Shown here: piece after piece, positions 19,374-27,674 of the stretch
Layout: each line of letters opens with the position of its first letter
How positions within the stretch are numbered: the first letter of the stretch is position 1
Assembly (NCBI RefSeq): GCF_008711155.1
Contig: NZ_VUYQ01000003.1
Location: 124,001 to 188,000, forward strand
DNA from: Dechloromonas sp. CZR5
Lineage (GTDB): Bacteria; Pseudomonadota; Gammaproteobacteria; Burkholderiales; Rhodocyclaceae
Length of the DNA stretch: 64,000 nucleotides
Direction: 5' to 3'
Notes under the pieces: generated by a model
Told to the model about the DNA's origin: nothing
Database searches by the model: none
Seen by the model: only the letters and a program-made list of their open reading frames with translations
Program-made: the position numbers and the translations under genes

Positions 19374-20819
19374 TCAGGCGGCTGCGGGGGCGGACTGCAT
19401 CTGTCCGACACGCTTGATTTTCAAAAGATTCGTTCCTCCGGCCGTATTGACCTGCTCGCCGCCTGTAAATACCACGACATCGTCTTTTTTCACCGTGCCA
19501 GTGGCCAGGATGGCAGCTTCGCCGGCCTTGAGCAGTTCGTCCAGCGTTGCCGGCGCCTGTGGCATGAAGATGGGATGAACGCCGCGGTACATGCACATCT
19601 TCGTGAGCACGCCGGAAATGGCCGTCATGGCATAGATCGGCATGCAGCAATTGAGGCGGCTCATCCACAGCGGCGTCGAGCCCGATTCGGTGAATGCGGT
19701 CACGGCTTTTCCGTTCATGTGATGGGCTGTCCACACCGCTGCAATGGCTATGGATTCGTCAATGCGGGAAAAGAGGCGGTTGAAGACATCGCGGTCCAGG
19801 GTTGCTTCGGCCGATTGCTCGGCTGCCAGGCAGACGCGGGCCATCGTGGCGACCGTTTCTACCGGGTAGTGGCCAGACGCCGTCTCGGCCGAAAGCATGA
19901 CCGCGTCCGTGCCGTCGAGCACCGCATTGGCGACATCGGAGACTTCGGCACGGGTCGGTATCGGCGCGTGGATCATCGATTCCATCATCTGCGTCGCGGT
20001 GATGACCAGCTTGTTTTTGGCCCGGGCGCTGGCGATCATGCGTTTTTGCAAGGCCGGCACTGCCGCGTCGCCGACTTCCACCGCCAGGTCGCCGCGGGCC
20101 ACCATCAGGCCGTCGGAGGCATCGATGATTTCATTCAGGGCCGCGACGGCTTCGACGCGTTCGATCTTGGCGATGGTGAGCGCATCTCCCCCCTGGGCAC
20201 GGATCAACTGCCGCGCCATGTACATGTCTTCCGCGCCTCTGGGGAATGAGACGGCAATGTAGTCGACCTGCAGGGCGACTGCCGTGCGAATGTCGGCGAT
20301 ATCCTTGGCGGTGAGCGCCGGTGCGGAGAGCCCGCCGCCCTGGCGGTTGATGCCCTTGTTGTTCGAAAGCACGCCGCCGTGTCTGACGACGGTATGTATC
20401 TCGTTGCCCCGGATGAATTCCACATCCAGAATGATGCGCCCGTCGTCGAGCAGAAGCACGGCACCTGTTTCGACATCGCCCGGGAGGGCCTTGTAATCGA
20501 GTCCGACGCGGGTTTCATCGCCCAGCACGCAATCCGCATCGAGGATGAATCGGTCGCCGGGTGTCAGTTTGACGCTGTCCTGGCTGAATTTCCCGATGCG
20601 GATTTTCGGCCCTTGCAGATCGGCCAGGATGGCAACGGGGCGTCCGAGTTTTGCCATCGCGCTGCGAACGATTTCAACGCGCCGTTGATGATCCTCCGGG
20701 ACGCCATGGGAAAAGTTGAGGCGGACGACATCGACGCCCGCCTGAATCATGCGTTCCACCGTTTCCGGCGTTGAGGAGGCGGGGCCGAGGGTGGCGACGA
20801 TTTTTGTGTGACGGAGCAT
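19374..20819 (-). CDS. pyk: pyruvate kinase
   Basis: 481 aa. It converts phosphoenolpyruvate and ADP to pyruvate and ATP, the last step of glycolysis. Motifs: N-terminal TKIVATLGPAS, catalytic-lysine region LTIAKIERVEA and MVARGDLAVEVG, TQMMESM, and a C-terminal regulatory domain. The initiator ATG is at 20819. It lies between the organophosphate-type antiporter gene upstream and the ABC operon downstream, all on the minus strand; a terminator separates it from the antiporter. Confidence 0.97.
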   Translation of the reverse strand: MLRHTKIVATLGPASSTPETVERMIQAGVDVVRLNFSHGVPEDHQRRVEIVRSAMAKLGRPVAILADLQGPKIRIGKFSQDSVKLTPGDRFILDADCVLGDETRVGLDYKALPGDVETGAVLLLDDGRIILDVEFIRGNEIHTVVRHGGVLSNNKGINRQGGGLSAPALTAKDIADIRTAVALQVDYIAVSFPRGAEDMYMARQLIRAQGGDALTIAKIERVEAVAALNEIIDASDGLMVARGDLAVEVGDAAVPALQKRMIASARAKNKLVITATQMMESMIHAPIPTRAEVSDVANAVLDGTDAVMLSAETASGHYPVETVATMARVCLAAEQSAEATLDRDVFNRLFSRIDESIAIAAVWTAHHMNGKAVTAFTESGSTPLWMSRLNCCMPIYAMTAISGVLTKMCMYRGVHPIFMPQAPATLDELLKAGEAAILATGTVKKDDVVVFTGGEQVNTAGGTNLLKIKRVGQMQSAPAAA

Positions 20820-20829
20820 GGTGGCCTTT

Positions 20830-20868
20830 AAAAATGAGCGCGGGCGTATCCTGAATGCGGATACGCCC
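20830..20868 (-). terminator. rho-independent terminator after the MFS gene
   Basis: A perfect 10-bp inverted repeat (20842-20851 with 20859-20868, 7-nt loop). Read on the minus strand it is followed after a short spacer by a run of five T (20830-20834). It lies between the MFS stop and the pyruvate-kinase start, so it should end the antiporter transcript. The T-run is a few nt from the stem, so efficiency is uncertain. Confidence 0.7.
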
Positions 20869-20882
20869 GGGGTGTGGAGAAC

Positions 20883-22286
20883 TCAGGTGCGCGCTTCTGC
20901 GGGAATGAGCGCGAGATCGTCATCCTTCGCCTTGCCAGCATTCTTCCTGGCCTCCAGCTCGAGCGAGCCGAGGTGGGAAAGCGTGGCAAAGACGATGCCG
21001 AGAATGGCGCCGGCCACCAGGGTGTAAAAACCGGCCGACCAGCCATAGAGATCGACGAGCTTGCCGATCAGAGCTGTCCCCATCGTGGTACCGACGATAT
21101 AGCTCATGAACCCGCGCAGGCCGACGGCAGATCCGACGGCGAAGCTTGGTACCACCTCCATGGTGACGACTGAAGCCAGGAATTGCGGAACATAGATGAA
21201 GGCACCGATGGCACCGGCTGCGGCGATGACGACGACGAGGTCGTTGCTGCTCCAGTAGAAAAATAGTGCGACCAGGATGACCAGCATGCAGCCGATGGCA
21301 ACCGGCATGCGGCGCCCTCTCAGGTATTTGTCCGTCAGGAGGCCGGCCATCAGCGTGGCCGGAATGGCCGCCCACTCGAAGATGGCGAAGGCCAGGCCCA
21401 TCTGGCCCTTGGTGAAGCCCTTGACCTGGAGCAGGTAGATCGGCAACCAGGTGATGACACCGAAGCGCACCAGATATACGAAGGCATCGAACATCGAGAC
21501 GTACCAGACATGCTTGCTCTTCAATGCATAGGTCACGAATATCTGGAAGGCGCTCATGTTTTCGGGCGCATGGGTGCTGTCGGTCGAAATGAGCGCTGCT
21601 TTTTCCTCATCCTTCAGGATCTGCTTCAGGGGCGGCATGCCTTCGTTGTACGGGGTGCCCAAGCCGAATTTCAGCACGATACACACGACCAGCAGGGCCA
21701 GCACGGCCGGGACCAGGTAGCTGGCAATTTGCCAGTGTTCGGTGCCAAATACGGCAAAGGCGCCTGCGGCAATCGGTGCGACCAGGCCGCCGCCCAGGTT
21801 GTGGGAAATGTTCCATACGGCACCGGTGCGGCCGCGCTGCATGCGCGGAAACCAGTTGGCAATGGTGATGAAGGAGGGGCCGACGCCCATACCCTGAAAC
21901 AGCCCATTGGCGATGATCAGGACGAGGAACATCCAGTAGGCCGTGCTGAAGCCCATCAGGACGTTGACGATGCAAGACAGGAAGAGGCCGAAGGCCATGT
22001 AGTACTTCGGGTTGCATTTGTCTGCCAGGCTGCTCATCAGTCCCTTGCTGATGCCGTAGGTGATGAGCATCGCGCTGGAAAGCAGGCCGATGTCGGTCTT
22101 GGTCAGTTCGAGCGCCTTCATCAGGTACGGCGTTGACAGCGTGAAGTTGGATCGAACGAGGTAATAGGCGACATAGCCGATAAAGACGCCGAACAGGGCA
22201 CGCATCCGCATGGCGTAGTAGCGTGCTTCGACTTGATCCGGGGCTATTGTCGTGGCACCCGGCCGGGATAGCAGAAAATTCAGCAT
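20883..22286 (-). CDS. MFS transporter of the organophosphate:phosphate antiporter family (GlpT/UhpT/PgtP-like)
   Basis: 467 aa, about 12 membrane helices. The N-terminal GYVAYYLVRSNFTLSTPYL and the loop GRTGAVWNISHNLGGG are typical of the OPA family, whose members exchange sugar phosphates, glycerol-3-phosphate or phosphoglycerate for phosphate. Start ATG 22286 was chosen because AGGAG lies 7 nt upstream; the ATG at 22301 would put that ribosome site inside the gene. Neighbouring pyruvate kinase and a PgtC-like protein fit a three-carbon phosphate substrate, but specificity is inferred. Confidence 0.9.
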   Translation of the reverse strand: MLNFLLSRPGATTIAPDQVEARYYAMRMRALFGVFIGYVAYYLVRSNFTLSTPYLMKALELTKTDIGLLSSAMLITYGISKGLMSSLADKCNPKYYMAFGLFLSCIVNVLMGFSTAYWMFLVLIIANGLFQGMGVGPSFITIANWFPRMQRGRTGAVWNISHNLGGGLVAPIAAGAFAVFGTEHWQIASYLVPAVLALLVVCIVLKFGLGTPYNEGMPPLKQILKDEEKAALISTDSTHAPENMSAFQIFVTYALKSKHVWYVSMFDAFVYLVRFGVITWLPIYLLQVKGFTKGQMGLAFAIFEWAAIPATLMAGLLTDKYLRGRRMPVAIGCMLVILVALFFYWSSNDLVVVIAAAGAIGAFIYVPQFLASVVTMEVVPSFAVGSAVGLRGFMSYIVGTTMGTALIGKLVDLYGWSAGFYTLVAGAILGIVFATLSHLGSLELEARKNAGKAKDDDLALIPAEART

Positions 22287-22646
22287 TGAAACGCTCCTCA
22301 TAGTGTCAGAAAGGGTGCCGCGACAGCTTTTTTTTCAGACTTTATGGCCTGTCGCAGGATCTCCGGTTGTGACTCTAGGCAGGGCGGGAGAGGCGGGCAA
22401 ATCATGATTTATGATGTCCCCGATAACGCATTCTTGCGGGGTTGCGGCTATCCGCGAGAGGCGTATCCGTGCCGTGCCGGCGTGGCAAGGGGAGAATCCC
22501 CGCCAGGTCGGGGGCAACGAGTTTTTTGGTTTGGGCCGGCTGTTTGCGTGCCCCCGCGGCCGGGTGTTTTTTTTTACGCAGGATGCTGCGCCGCAGCATG
22601 GGGTGGTAGAATCACGCCTTTGATTTTTCTGACTATTCCTATCTCC
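22287..22646. other. 360-nt intergenic region between divergent MFS and typA genes
   Basis: No convincing coding region. It holds a GC-rich dyad just before a run of ten or so T (T-run about 22566-22575), a 7-bp perfect hairpin at 22583-22599 and a TAGAAT box at 22607-22612 that may be the typA -10 element, without a good -35. The long leader with a possible early terminator suggests control of typA transcription, but no known riboswitch class is recognisable. Confidence 0.5.
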
Positions 22647-24488
22647 ATGTCCGCACGCCCCATTCGCAACATCGCCATCATTGCTCACGTTGACCACGGC
22701 AAGACCACGCTGGTTGACCAACTGCTTCGCCAATCCGGTACCTTCGCCGCCCACCAGCAACTGGTCGAGTGCGTGATGGACTCCAACGATCTGGAAAAAG
22801 AGCGTGGCATCACGATTCTGTCGAAGAACACGGCGGTGGAATACGAAGGTATCCACATCAACATCGTCGACACACCGGGTCACGCGGACTTCGGCGGTGA
22901 AGTCGAACGTGTGCTGGGCATGGTCGATGGCGTGGTTCTGCTGGTCGACGCGGCAGAAGGCCCGATGCCGCAGACCCGTTTCGTGACCAAGAAGGCGCTG
23001 GCCCAGGGCCTGCGTCCGATCGTGCTGGTCAACAAGGTGGATCGCGACGGTGCCGATCCCGACAATGCCGTGAATCTGACTTTCGACCTGTTCGACAAGC
23101 TGGGCGCCACCGACGAGCAACTCGATTTCCCGATCGTGTACGCATCCGGCCTGAACGGCTGGGCGGCCATGGAACTCGATCAGCCGCGCGAAAACATGAA
23201 GCCGCTGTTCGATACCATCCTGCGCCACGTGCCGGCCCCGGATGCTGACATCGATGCGCCGCTGCAGCTGCAGATTTCGGCTCTCGACTATTCCTCCTAC
23301 GTCGGCCGCATCGGCGTCGGCAAGATCATCCGCGGCCGCGTCAAGACCGGCCAGAACGTCATGGTCATGTTCGGTACCGAAGAGGAAGCCGCCGAGCACG
23401 ATCGTTCCCCGATCAAGGCCAAGATTGGCCAGGTGTTCGGCTACAAGGGCCTGAACAAGGTCGAGATGGCCGAAGGCCAGGCAGGCGACATCGTCCAGAT
23501 CACCGGTATCGAAGACCTCGTGCTGGGCTGCACCGTGACCGACCCGGACCAGCCGGAAGCGCTGCCGCTGCTGAAAATCGACGAGCCGACCCTGTCCATG
23601 CAGTTTATGGTCAATACCAGCCCGCTGGCCGGTACCGAAGGCAAGTTCGTCACCAGCCGCCAGATTCGTGACCGCCTGCACAAGGAACTGCTGACCAACA
23701 TGGCGCTGCGCGTGCATGACACCCCGAACGGCGACGTGTTCGACGTGGCCGGCCGTGGCGAACTGCACCTCGGCATCCTGCTCGAGAACATGCGCCGCGA
23801 AGGCTACGAGCTGGCCGTCGGTCGTCCGCGCGTCGTTAAGAAGATCATCGACGGCGTCGAGTGCGAGCCGTACGAGCAGCTGACTGTCGACGTCGAGGAA
23901 GACACCCAGGGTGGCGTCATGGAAAGCCTCGGCCTGCGCAAGGGCGAGTTGGTCGACATGGTTCCGGACGGTCGTGGTCGCGTGCGTATCGAATACCGTA
24001 TCCCGGCCCGCGGCCTGATCGGCTTCCAGGGCGAATTCATGAACCTGACACGCGGTAACGGCCTGATGAGCCACGTTTTCGACGACTACGCTCCGGTCAA
24101 GGAAGGCAACGTCGCCGAGCGCCGCAACGGCGTGCTGATCTCGCAGGACAACGGCGAAGCCGTGGCCTACGCGCTGTGGAAGCTGCAGGATCGCGGCCGC
24201 ATGTTCGTCAGCCCGGGCGAAAAGCTGTATGAAGGCATGATCATCGGTATCCACAGCCGCGAAAACGACCTCGTCGTGAACCCGATCAAGGGCAAGCAGC
24301 TGACCAACGTCCGCGCTTCCGGCACCGACGAGGCAGTCCGCCTGGTGCCGCCGGTCCAGCTGAGCCTGGAATCCGCCGTCGAATTCATCGACGAGGACGA
24401 ACTGGTCGAACTGACGCCGAAGTCGATCCGCCTGCGCAAGCGCTTCCTGACGGAAATCGAACGCAAGCGTGCCCAGCGCGGTTTGTAA
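22647..24488 (+). CDS. typA: ribosome-associated GTPase TypA/BipA
   Basis: 613 aa from the ATG at 22647, which begins the family N-terminus [21 protein letters not shown]1 AHVDHGKT, G3 DTPGHADF and G4 NKVD are intact, followed by EF-G-like domains III and V and the BipA C-terminal domain. It helps 50S subunit assembly and growth under stress or cold. The upstream open frame (from 22344) is not conserved and is discarded. A strong terminator lies about 50 nt downstream. Confidence 0.98.
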   Translation: MSARPIRNIAIIAHVDHGKTTLVDQLLRQSGTFAAHQQLVECVMDSNDLEKERGITILSKNTAVEYEGIHINIVDTPGHADFGGEVERVLGMVDGVVLLVDAAEGPMPQTRFVTKKALAQGLRPIVLVNKVDRDGADPDNAVNLTFDLFDKLGATDEQLDFPIVYASGLNGWAAMELDQPRENMKPLFDTILRHVPAPDADIDAPLQLQISALDYSSYVGRIGVGKIIRGRVKTGQNVMVMFGTEEEAAEHDRSPIKAKIGQVFGYKGLNKVEMAEGQAGDIVQITGIEDLVLGCTVTDPDQPEALPLLKIDEPTLSMQFMVNTSPLAGTEGKFVTSRQIRDRLHKELLTNMALRVHDTPNGDVFDVAGRGELHLGILLENMRREGYELAVGRPRVVKKIIDGVECEPYEQLTVDVEEDTQGGVMESLGLRKGELVDMVPDGRGRVRIEYRIPARGLIGFQGEFMNLTRGNGLMSHVFDDYAPVKEGNVAERRNGVLISQDNGEAVAYALWKLQDRGRMFVSPGEKLYEGMIIGIHSRENDLVVNPIKGKQLTNVRASGTDEAVRLVPPVQLSLESAVEFIDEDELVELTPKSIRLRKRFLTEIERKRAQRGL

Positions 24489-24539
24489 TTGATATGAAGG
24501 CATGCCTTCCGGTCCCTTGGGGGTCTGGAAGGCAGGATA

Positions 24540-24568
24540 AAAAAGGCGGCCCGTTGGGTCGCCTTTTT
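24540..24568 (+). terminator. strong rho-independent terminator after typA
   Basis: GC-rich 8-bp stem (one G-U pair) with a 3-nt loop, extended by A5/T5 arms at 24540-24544 and 24564-24568. The symmetrical A and T tracts make it usable in both directions. A second weaker dyad lies just upstream at about 24502-24533. Confidence 0.88.
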
Positions 24569-24710
24569 GCTGCGCGGTTGATTTCCGCTTCTTTCCCTAA
24601 GGGTGTTCAGCGAACAGACTGAGCAAGGCCGTGAGAGGGGGGGCGAAGCGGCTGATTCGCAGCGCGGAGGATCAGGATGGCTTGGCGAGGCTGAGCCGCT
24701 ATACGCCGAT

Positions 24711-25781
24711 CTAGCCGCCTGTCATCGACATGAAACGAACGACGTGAGGTGCATCCATCTGCTGCGTGAAATCGTGGCCGAACGGCTTGATGCCCATGCT
24801 GTCGACGATCATCTGGCGTACGGCCCCATCGTTGCCGGCGCGCACCACGGGAAGGAGGTTGCTGGCATCGTTCTGGCCGAGGCACGGGTAAAGTTCCCCC
24901 TTGGCGGTGATCCGGACACGATTGCAGGTGTCGCAGAAATTGTGGCTGTGCGGCGAGATGAACCCGATGCGGGATTCACTGCCCGGGATGCGCCAGTAGC
25001 GCGCCGGTCCGCCGGAGTTTTCGGTCGAGGGGATCAATTCGAAGTGCTTGCCAAGCAGGGTGCGTGTTTCCTCGGAGGAAATGAAGGTGTTGTTTCGTCC
25101 GTTGATCGCTCCGAGCGGCATTTCCTCGATGAACGACAGGTCCAGCTCATTGTCGACGGCAAAGCGGACCAGATCGACGAACTCGTCATCGTTTACGCCC
25201 CGCATCATCACGGTGTTCAGCTTTGTGCGGGTGAAGCCGGCCTGGCGTGCCGCCTCGATCCCGTTCAGCACCTTGTCCAGATCGCCAATCCGGGTGATGG
25301 CTTTGAAGCGGTCGGGTCGTAAGGTATCCAGGCTGATATTGATGCGCTTCACCTTTGCTGCGCGCAGTGGGGCTGCAAACCGGTCGAGCTGCGATCCGTT
25401 CGTCGTCAACACCAGGTTTTCCAGCCCGGGAAGTGCTCCCAGGCGCTCGATCAGCCACATGACATCCTTGCGGACCAGGGGTTCTCCGCCGGTAATGCGC
25501 AATTTGCTGACGCCAAGCCCGACGAATACCGAGGCAACGCGCAAGCACTCTTCAAGGCTCATGACTTCGTTGCGCGGGAGGAAGGTCATTTCCTCGGCCA
25601 TGCAATAGGTGCAGCGGAAGTCGCAGCGGTCGGTGATCGACAAGCGTACATAGGTGATGCGCCGGCCATATTTGTCGAGAAGTGTCCCGGCCTGGTGCGT
25701 CGTGGCCGATGGTGCAATCACCGGCGAGAAATCTGACAGTCCGGCTGGGGTGCTTTCTGGTCTGAGTGTTTCGTTATGCAT
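24711..25781 (-). CDS. moaA: GTP 3',8-cyclase MoaA
   Basis: 356 aa from ATG 25781. A radical-SAM enzyme for the first step of molybdenum cofactor synthesis. The N-terminal cluster motif is CDFRCTYC, the C-terminal cluster motif is CDTCNRVRITAKGELYPC, and the protein ends in the conserved Gly-Gly pair (TGG) that activates the enzyme. The N-terminal extension of about 40 residues is somewhat long. No other moa gene is adjacent. A start 84 nt upstream is in frame but unsupported. Confidence 0.97.
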   Translation of the reverse strand: MHNETLRPESTPAGLSDFSPVIAPSATTHQAGTLLDKYGRRITYVRLSITDRCDFRCTYCMAEEMTFLPRNEVMSLEECLRVASVFVGLGVSKLRITGGEPLVRKDVMWLIERLGALPGLENLVLTTNGSQLDRFAAPLRAAKVKRINISLDTLRPDRFKAITRIGDLDKVLNGIEAARQAGFTRTKLNTVMMRGVNDDEFVDLVRFAVDNELDLSFIEEMPLGAINGRNNTFISSEETRTLLGKHFELIPSTENSGGPARYWRIPGSESRIGFISPHSHNFCDTCNRVRITAKGELYPCLGQNDASNLLPVVRAGNDGAVRQMIVDSMGIKPFGHDFTQQMDAPHVVRFMSMTGG

Positions 25782-25950
25782 GGCGGACGTTGGCTTGACC
25801 TGGTTGCCCCGCACGGCGGGGAATGTCTGGACGCCGATTATCGGCGCGAGATATCTACCGAACAAGTAGATAGATCAAAATCCGAAAAGTTCTTTGGATA
25901 TCTTCCGGGATGGAGACAAGGGGCGCGATTGGAAGCCCGGGTTTGGTCGC

Positions 25951-26265
25951 TTATGCGGAAACTTTTTGCAACAAGGCGCTCAGTTGCGGGTAGTAAATGA
26001 ACTGGCTGACTTCCAGGTGACGAGCGATCTTGATCGAATCGTGAATGTCGCGTGCCGCAGCAGACTGTTCGATCAACGCCGGAAAGGCGTCCTTGGCATC
26101 GAGCATCGAGAAAATATGCAAAAGCAGCGTTCCGCAGGTCTGGTAGTGAGCAGGGTCCAGGCGGGTGTGCAGTGCGCCTGCATCGCAGGCATCCAGATAT
26201 CCGGCCGCTGTGCTGGCGGTCGCAGCGAGTGCTCTGAGGGCCGATCTGCCAAACGTGTAGGTCAT
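25951..26265 (-). CDS. hypothetical protein, 104 aa
   Basis: Alanine-rich, mostly helical protein (begins MTYTFGRSALRALAATAST) with a GGGAG ribosome-like site 7 nt before the ATG. No signal peptide or membrane helix. The amino-acid composition and base use fit coding DNA better than the alternative frames. Function not recognised. It lies between moaA (about 170 nt downstream) and a bidirectional terminator at 26389. Confidence 0.55.
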   Translation of the reverse strand: MTYTFGRSALRALAATASTAAGYLDACDAGALHTRLDPAHYQTCGTLLLHIFSMLDAKDAFPALIEQSAAARDIHDSIKIARHLEVSQFIYYPQLSALLQKVSA

Positions 26266-26388
26266 TCTGCACTCCCGGAGTGCTCTTCCAATAGACGATT
26301 GACACGCTATAGCCCTTGAGGCGCCCTGTCAGCGAAGTATTTCACGCCTTGTGTGATTGATGTTCGCTTTACTTGAGCCCAGAAATGC

Positions 26389-26416
26389 AAAAAACCACCC
26401 AAATGGATGGCTTTTT
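26389..26416 (-). terminator. bidirectional terminator-like hairpin
   Basis: A6-CCACCC, AAAT loop, GGATGG-C-T5: a 6-7 bp stem with wobble pairs flanked by A6 on the left and T5 on the right, so on the minus strand a T6 run follows the stem. It probably ends the lipoprotein transcript from 26493-26951. Confidence 0.6.
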
Positions 26417-26492
26417 ACATTTCTGCAGCTTAATCCGGCTTCTGATTAGCCGTGGAGAGGCGGCTAATCAGTCGTCAATGATCGTCTTTGTG

Positions 26493-26951
26493 TTAATCGC
26501 CGCAAGTTCCTTTTTTAGCCATTTGAAGACTATTGATAGCTTGTTTTCCGTCGGCCTCACCTACGACCTCCAGATCTGCTCCGCCTACAAAAGCCCCCAT
26601 TTTTATGTACTGCCGAATGAAGTAATTAATGCCCTCTACTACTGCAAGCTTGATTTCATTCGGAGAAAACTCTGACTCAGTGGCAATAGTGTGCTCCTGA
26701 CCCCCTTTTACCTCTTCATAAAAGAAGACGTTCGGCGCCGATTCACCAACACATTTGCCGTTTACCCAAATATCTTTCTTGAGTGCAGCGCCCACGCCGG
26801 CGGTGCGATAAATGTAAAGCCCGGCTTGTCCTTGTGAAGGAGCTGCGAAACGTTTCGCTTGGTCAGATGCCTCCTTGCTTTCCATCGGAACAGATGCACA
26901 GCCTGTAACGAGAGCAGCGAGGATCGCAACAACCGAAATTTTATAAAACAT
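26493..26951 (-). CDS. putative DUF2846-type lipoprotein
   Basis: 152 aa from ATG 26951 with GGGGG 6 nt upstream. Lipoprotein signal MFYKISVVAILAALVTGC (Cys 18), then a short domain with AGLYIYRTAGVGAALKKDIWVNGK and a C-terminal FIRQYIKMGAFVGGADLEVV, resembling DUF2846 proteins of unknown function. Base composition is distinctly lower in GC than the neighbours. It has its own near-consensus promoter and a terminator, so it is a single-gene unit and may be acquired DNA. Confidence 0.8.
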   Translation of the reverse strand: MFYKISVVAILAALVTGCASVPMESKEASDQAKRFAAPSQGQAGLYIYRTAGVGAALKKDIWVNGKCVGESAPNVFFYEEVKGGQEHTIATESEFSPNEIKLAVVEGINYFIRQYIKMGAFVGGADLEVVGEADGKQAINSLQMAKKGTCGD

Positions 26952-26986
26952 ATATTCCCCCTTGAAGTGTTGATGAATCGTCAAAA

Positions 26987-27015
26987 ATTGTAAATTATTT
27001 TTAATTGTATGTCAT
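26987..27015 (-). promoter_or_regulatory. sigma-70 promoter for the lipoprotein gene
   Basis: On the minus strand ATGACA (27010-27015), a 17-nt spacer and TACAAT (26987-26992), each one mismatch from consensus. Transcription would start about 30 nt before the ATG at 26951. The region is AT-rich. Confidence 0.65.
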
Positions 27016-27182
27016 TTGATATTGTTTGAAAATAGTAATTCATCATGTCGCGTGTTCCGCTAGGCCAGCAAATGCGGGCGTTTCAATTTTGTTGTATGGG
27101 TCAGTTCGACTGACTGCTTGTGGTCGACAGTTCTCACCCGTCCAGGTAATGCGGAAGGCTATAAATACATTGGAAATCCGCC

Positions 27183-27431
27183 GTGTCGAGGTCGAAGACG
27201 GATGCCGCGGTGCAGGATCTACTGGGCGACAAGCTGTTCAAGCTTGACTGGGTGAAAGACATGCTCCGTCGGCTTCAGCAGCAACGGAAAACCGCTAAGG
27301 CCACGGAAACCAATGAGATCAAAGTCCTGCGGGATGAGCGCAAGGAACTCGTGCAGCGCAGCGAACGGCCCTTTGAGGCGGTTATGCTCACCTGGCTCCC
27401 GATCATCTGGCGGAAGCGGCCTCCCGGTTGA
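27183..27431 (+). pseudogene. probable remnant of a large serine recombinase (C-terminal part)
   Basis: 82-codon open frame. The stretch VQDLLGDKLFKLDWVKDMLRRLQQQ and the charged helix up to SERPFEAV resemble the C-terminal coiled segment of resolvase/serine-recombinase proteins (a helix rich in Arg/Glu ending in RLYEA-like). The end (LTWLPIIWRKRPPG) does not fit, while the next frame gives a plausible continuation (APDHLAEAASRLNS), suggesting a frameshift. The catalytic domain is absent. Identification is from pattern memory only. The rest of 26985-27519 holds no other recognisable gene. Confidence 0.4.
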
Positions 27432-27477
27432 ATTCTGTCCTGCCTAGCTACGATTCAGCTACGGTGGACTAGAAAAG

Positions 27478-27504
27478 CAAAAAGCCCAGTTCGAAAACTG
27501 GGCT
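27478..27504 (-). terminator. terminator of the tRNA-Asn transcript
   Basis: Perfect 9-bp stem (27483-27491 with 27496-27504, 4-nt loop); on the minus strand it is followed by a T5 run at 27479-27483. It lies 15 nt downstream of the tRNA 3' end. Confidence 0.85.
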
Positions 27505-27519
27505 AAGTGCTTAATTCTT

Positions 27520-27595
27520 TGGCTCCCCGACCTGGGCTCGAACCAGGGACCTACGGATTAACAGTCCGGCGCTCTACCGACTGAGCTATCGGGGA
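27520..27595 (-). tRNA. tRNA-Asn (anticodon GTT), CCA encoded
   Basis: 76 nt including a genomic CCA. The acceptor arms TCCCCGA/TCGGGGA pair fully, the D-loop has AGCTCAGTCGGTAGAG, the anticodon loop is CTGTTAA (GTT, reading Asn AAC/AAU) and the T-arm has GGTTCGAGCC. It has a good promoter upstream and a terminator downstream, so it is an independent unit. Confidence 0.97.
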
Positions 27596-27607
27596 ACAGA
27601 GGTGCGC

Positions 27608-27636
27608 ATTATAGGAGTAGAATCCCTCTTGGTCAA
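27608..27636 (-). promoter_or_regulatory. sigma-70 promoter for tRNA-Asn
   Basis: On the minus strand TTGACC (27631-27636), 17-nt spacer and a perfect TATAAT (27608-27613), followed by a GC-rich discriminator (GCGC), typical of stringently controlled stable-RNA promoters. The -10 is about 12 nt upstream of the mature tRNA 5' end. Confidence 0.88.
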
Positions 27637-27674
27637 GCCGTTTGTGCCTTTTTGAACAACAATAATATACGGAT

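Noticed and set aside
22480..22525. Possible FMN or Moco riboswitch from the GGGGAGAATCCCC-like hairpin
   Set aside because: Only one short hairpin matches; the other conserved helices and core bases are not there, and the downstream gene is typA, not a flavin or molybdenum gene.
22335..24503. 722-codon minus-strand open frame opposite typA
   Set aside because: Composition typical of antisense translation of a GTPase; no domain, while the plus strand is a clear TypA.
26373..26675. 100-codon plus-strand frame over the lipoprotein gene
   Set aside because: Begins inside the terminator hairpin and runs antisense to a gene with a signal peptide, promoter and ribosome site.
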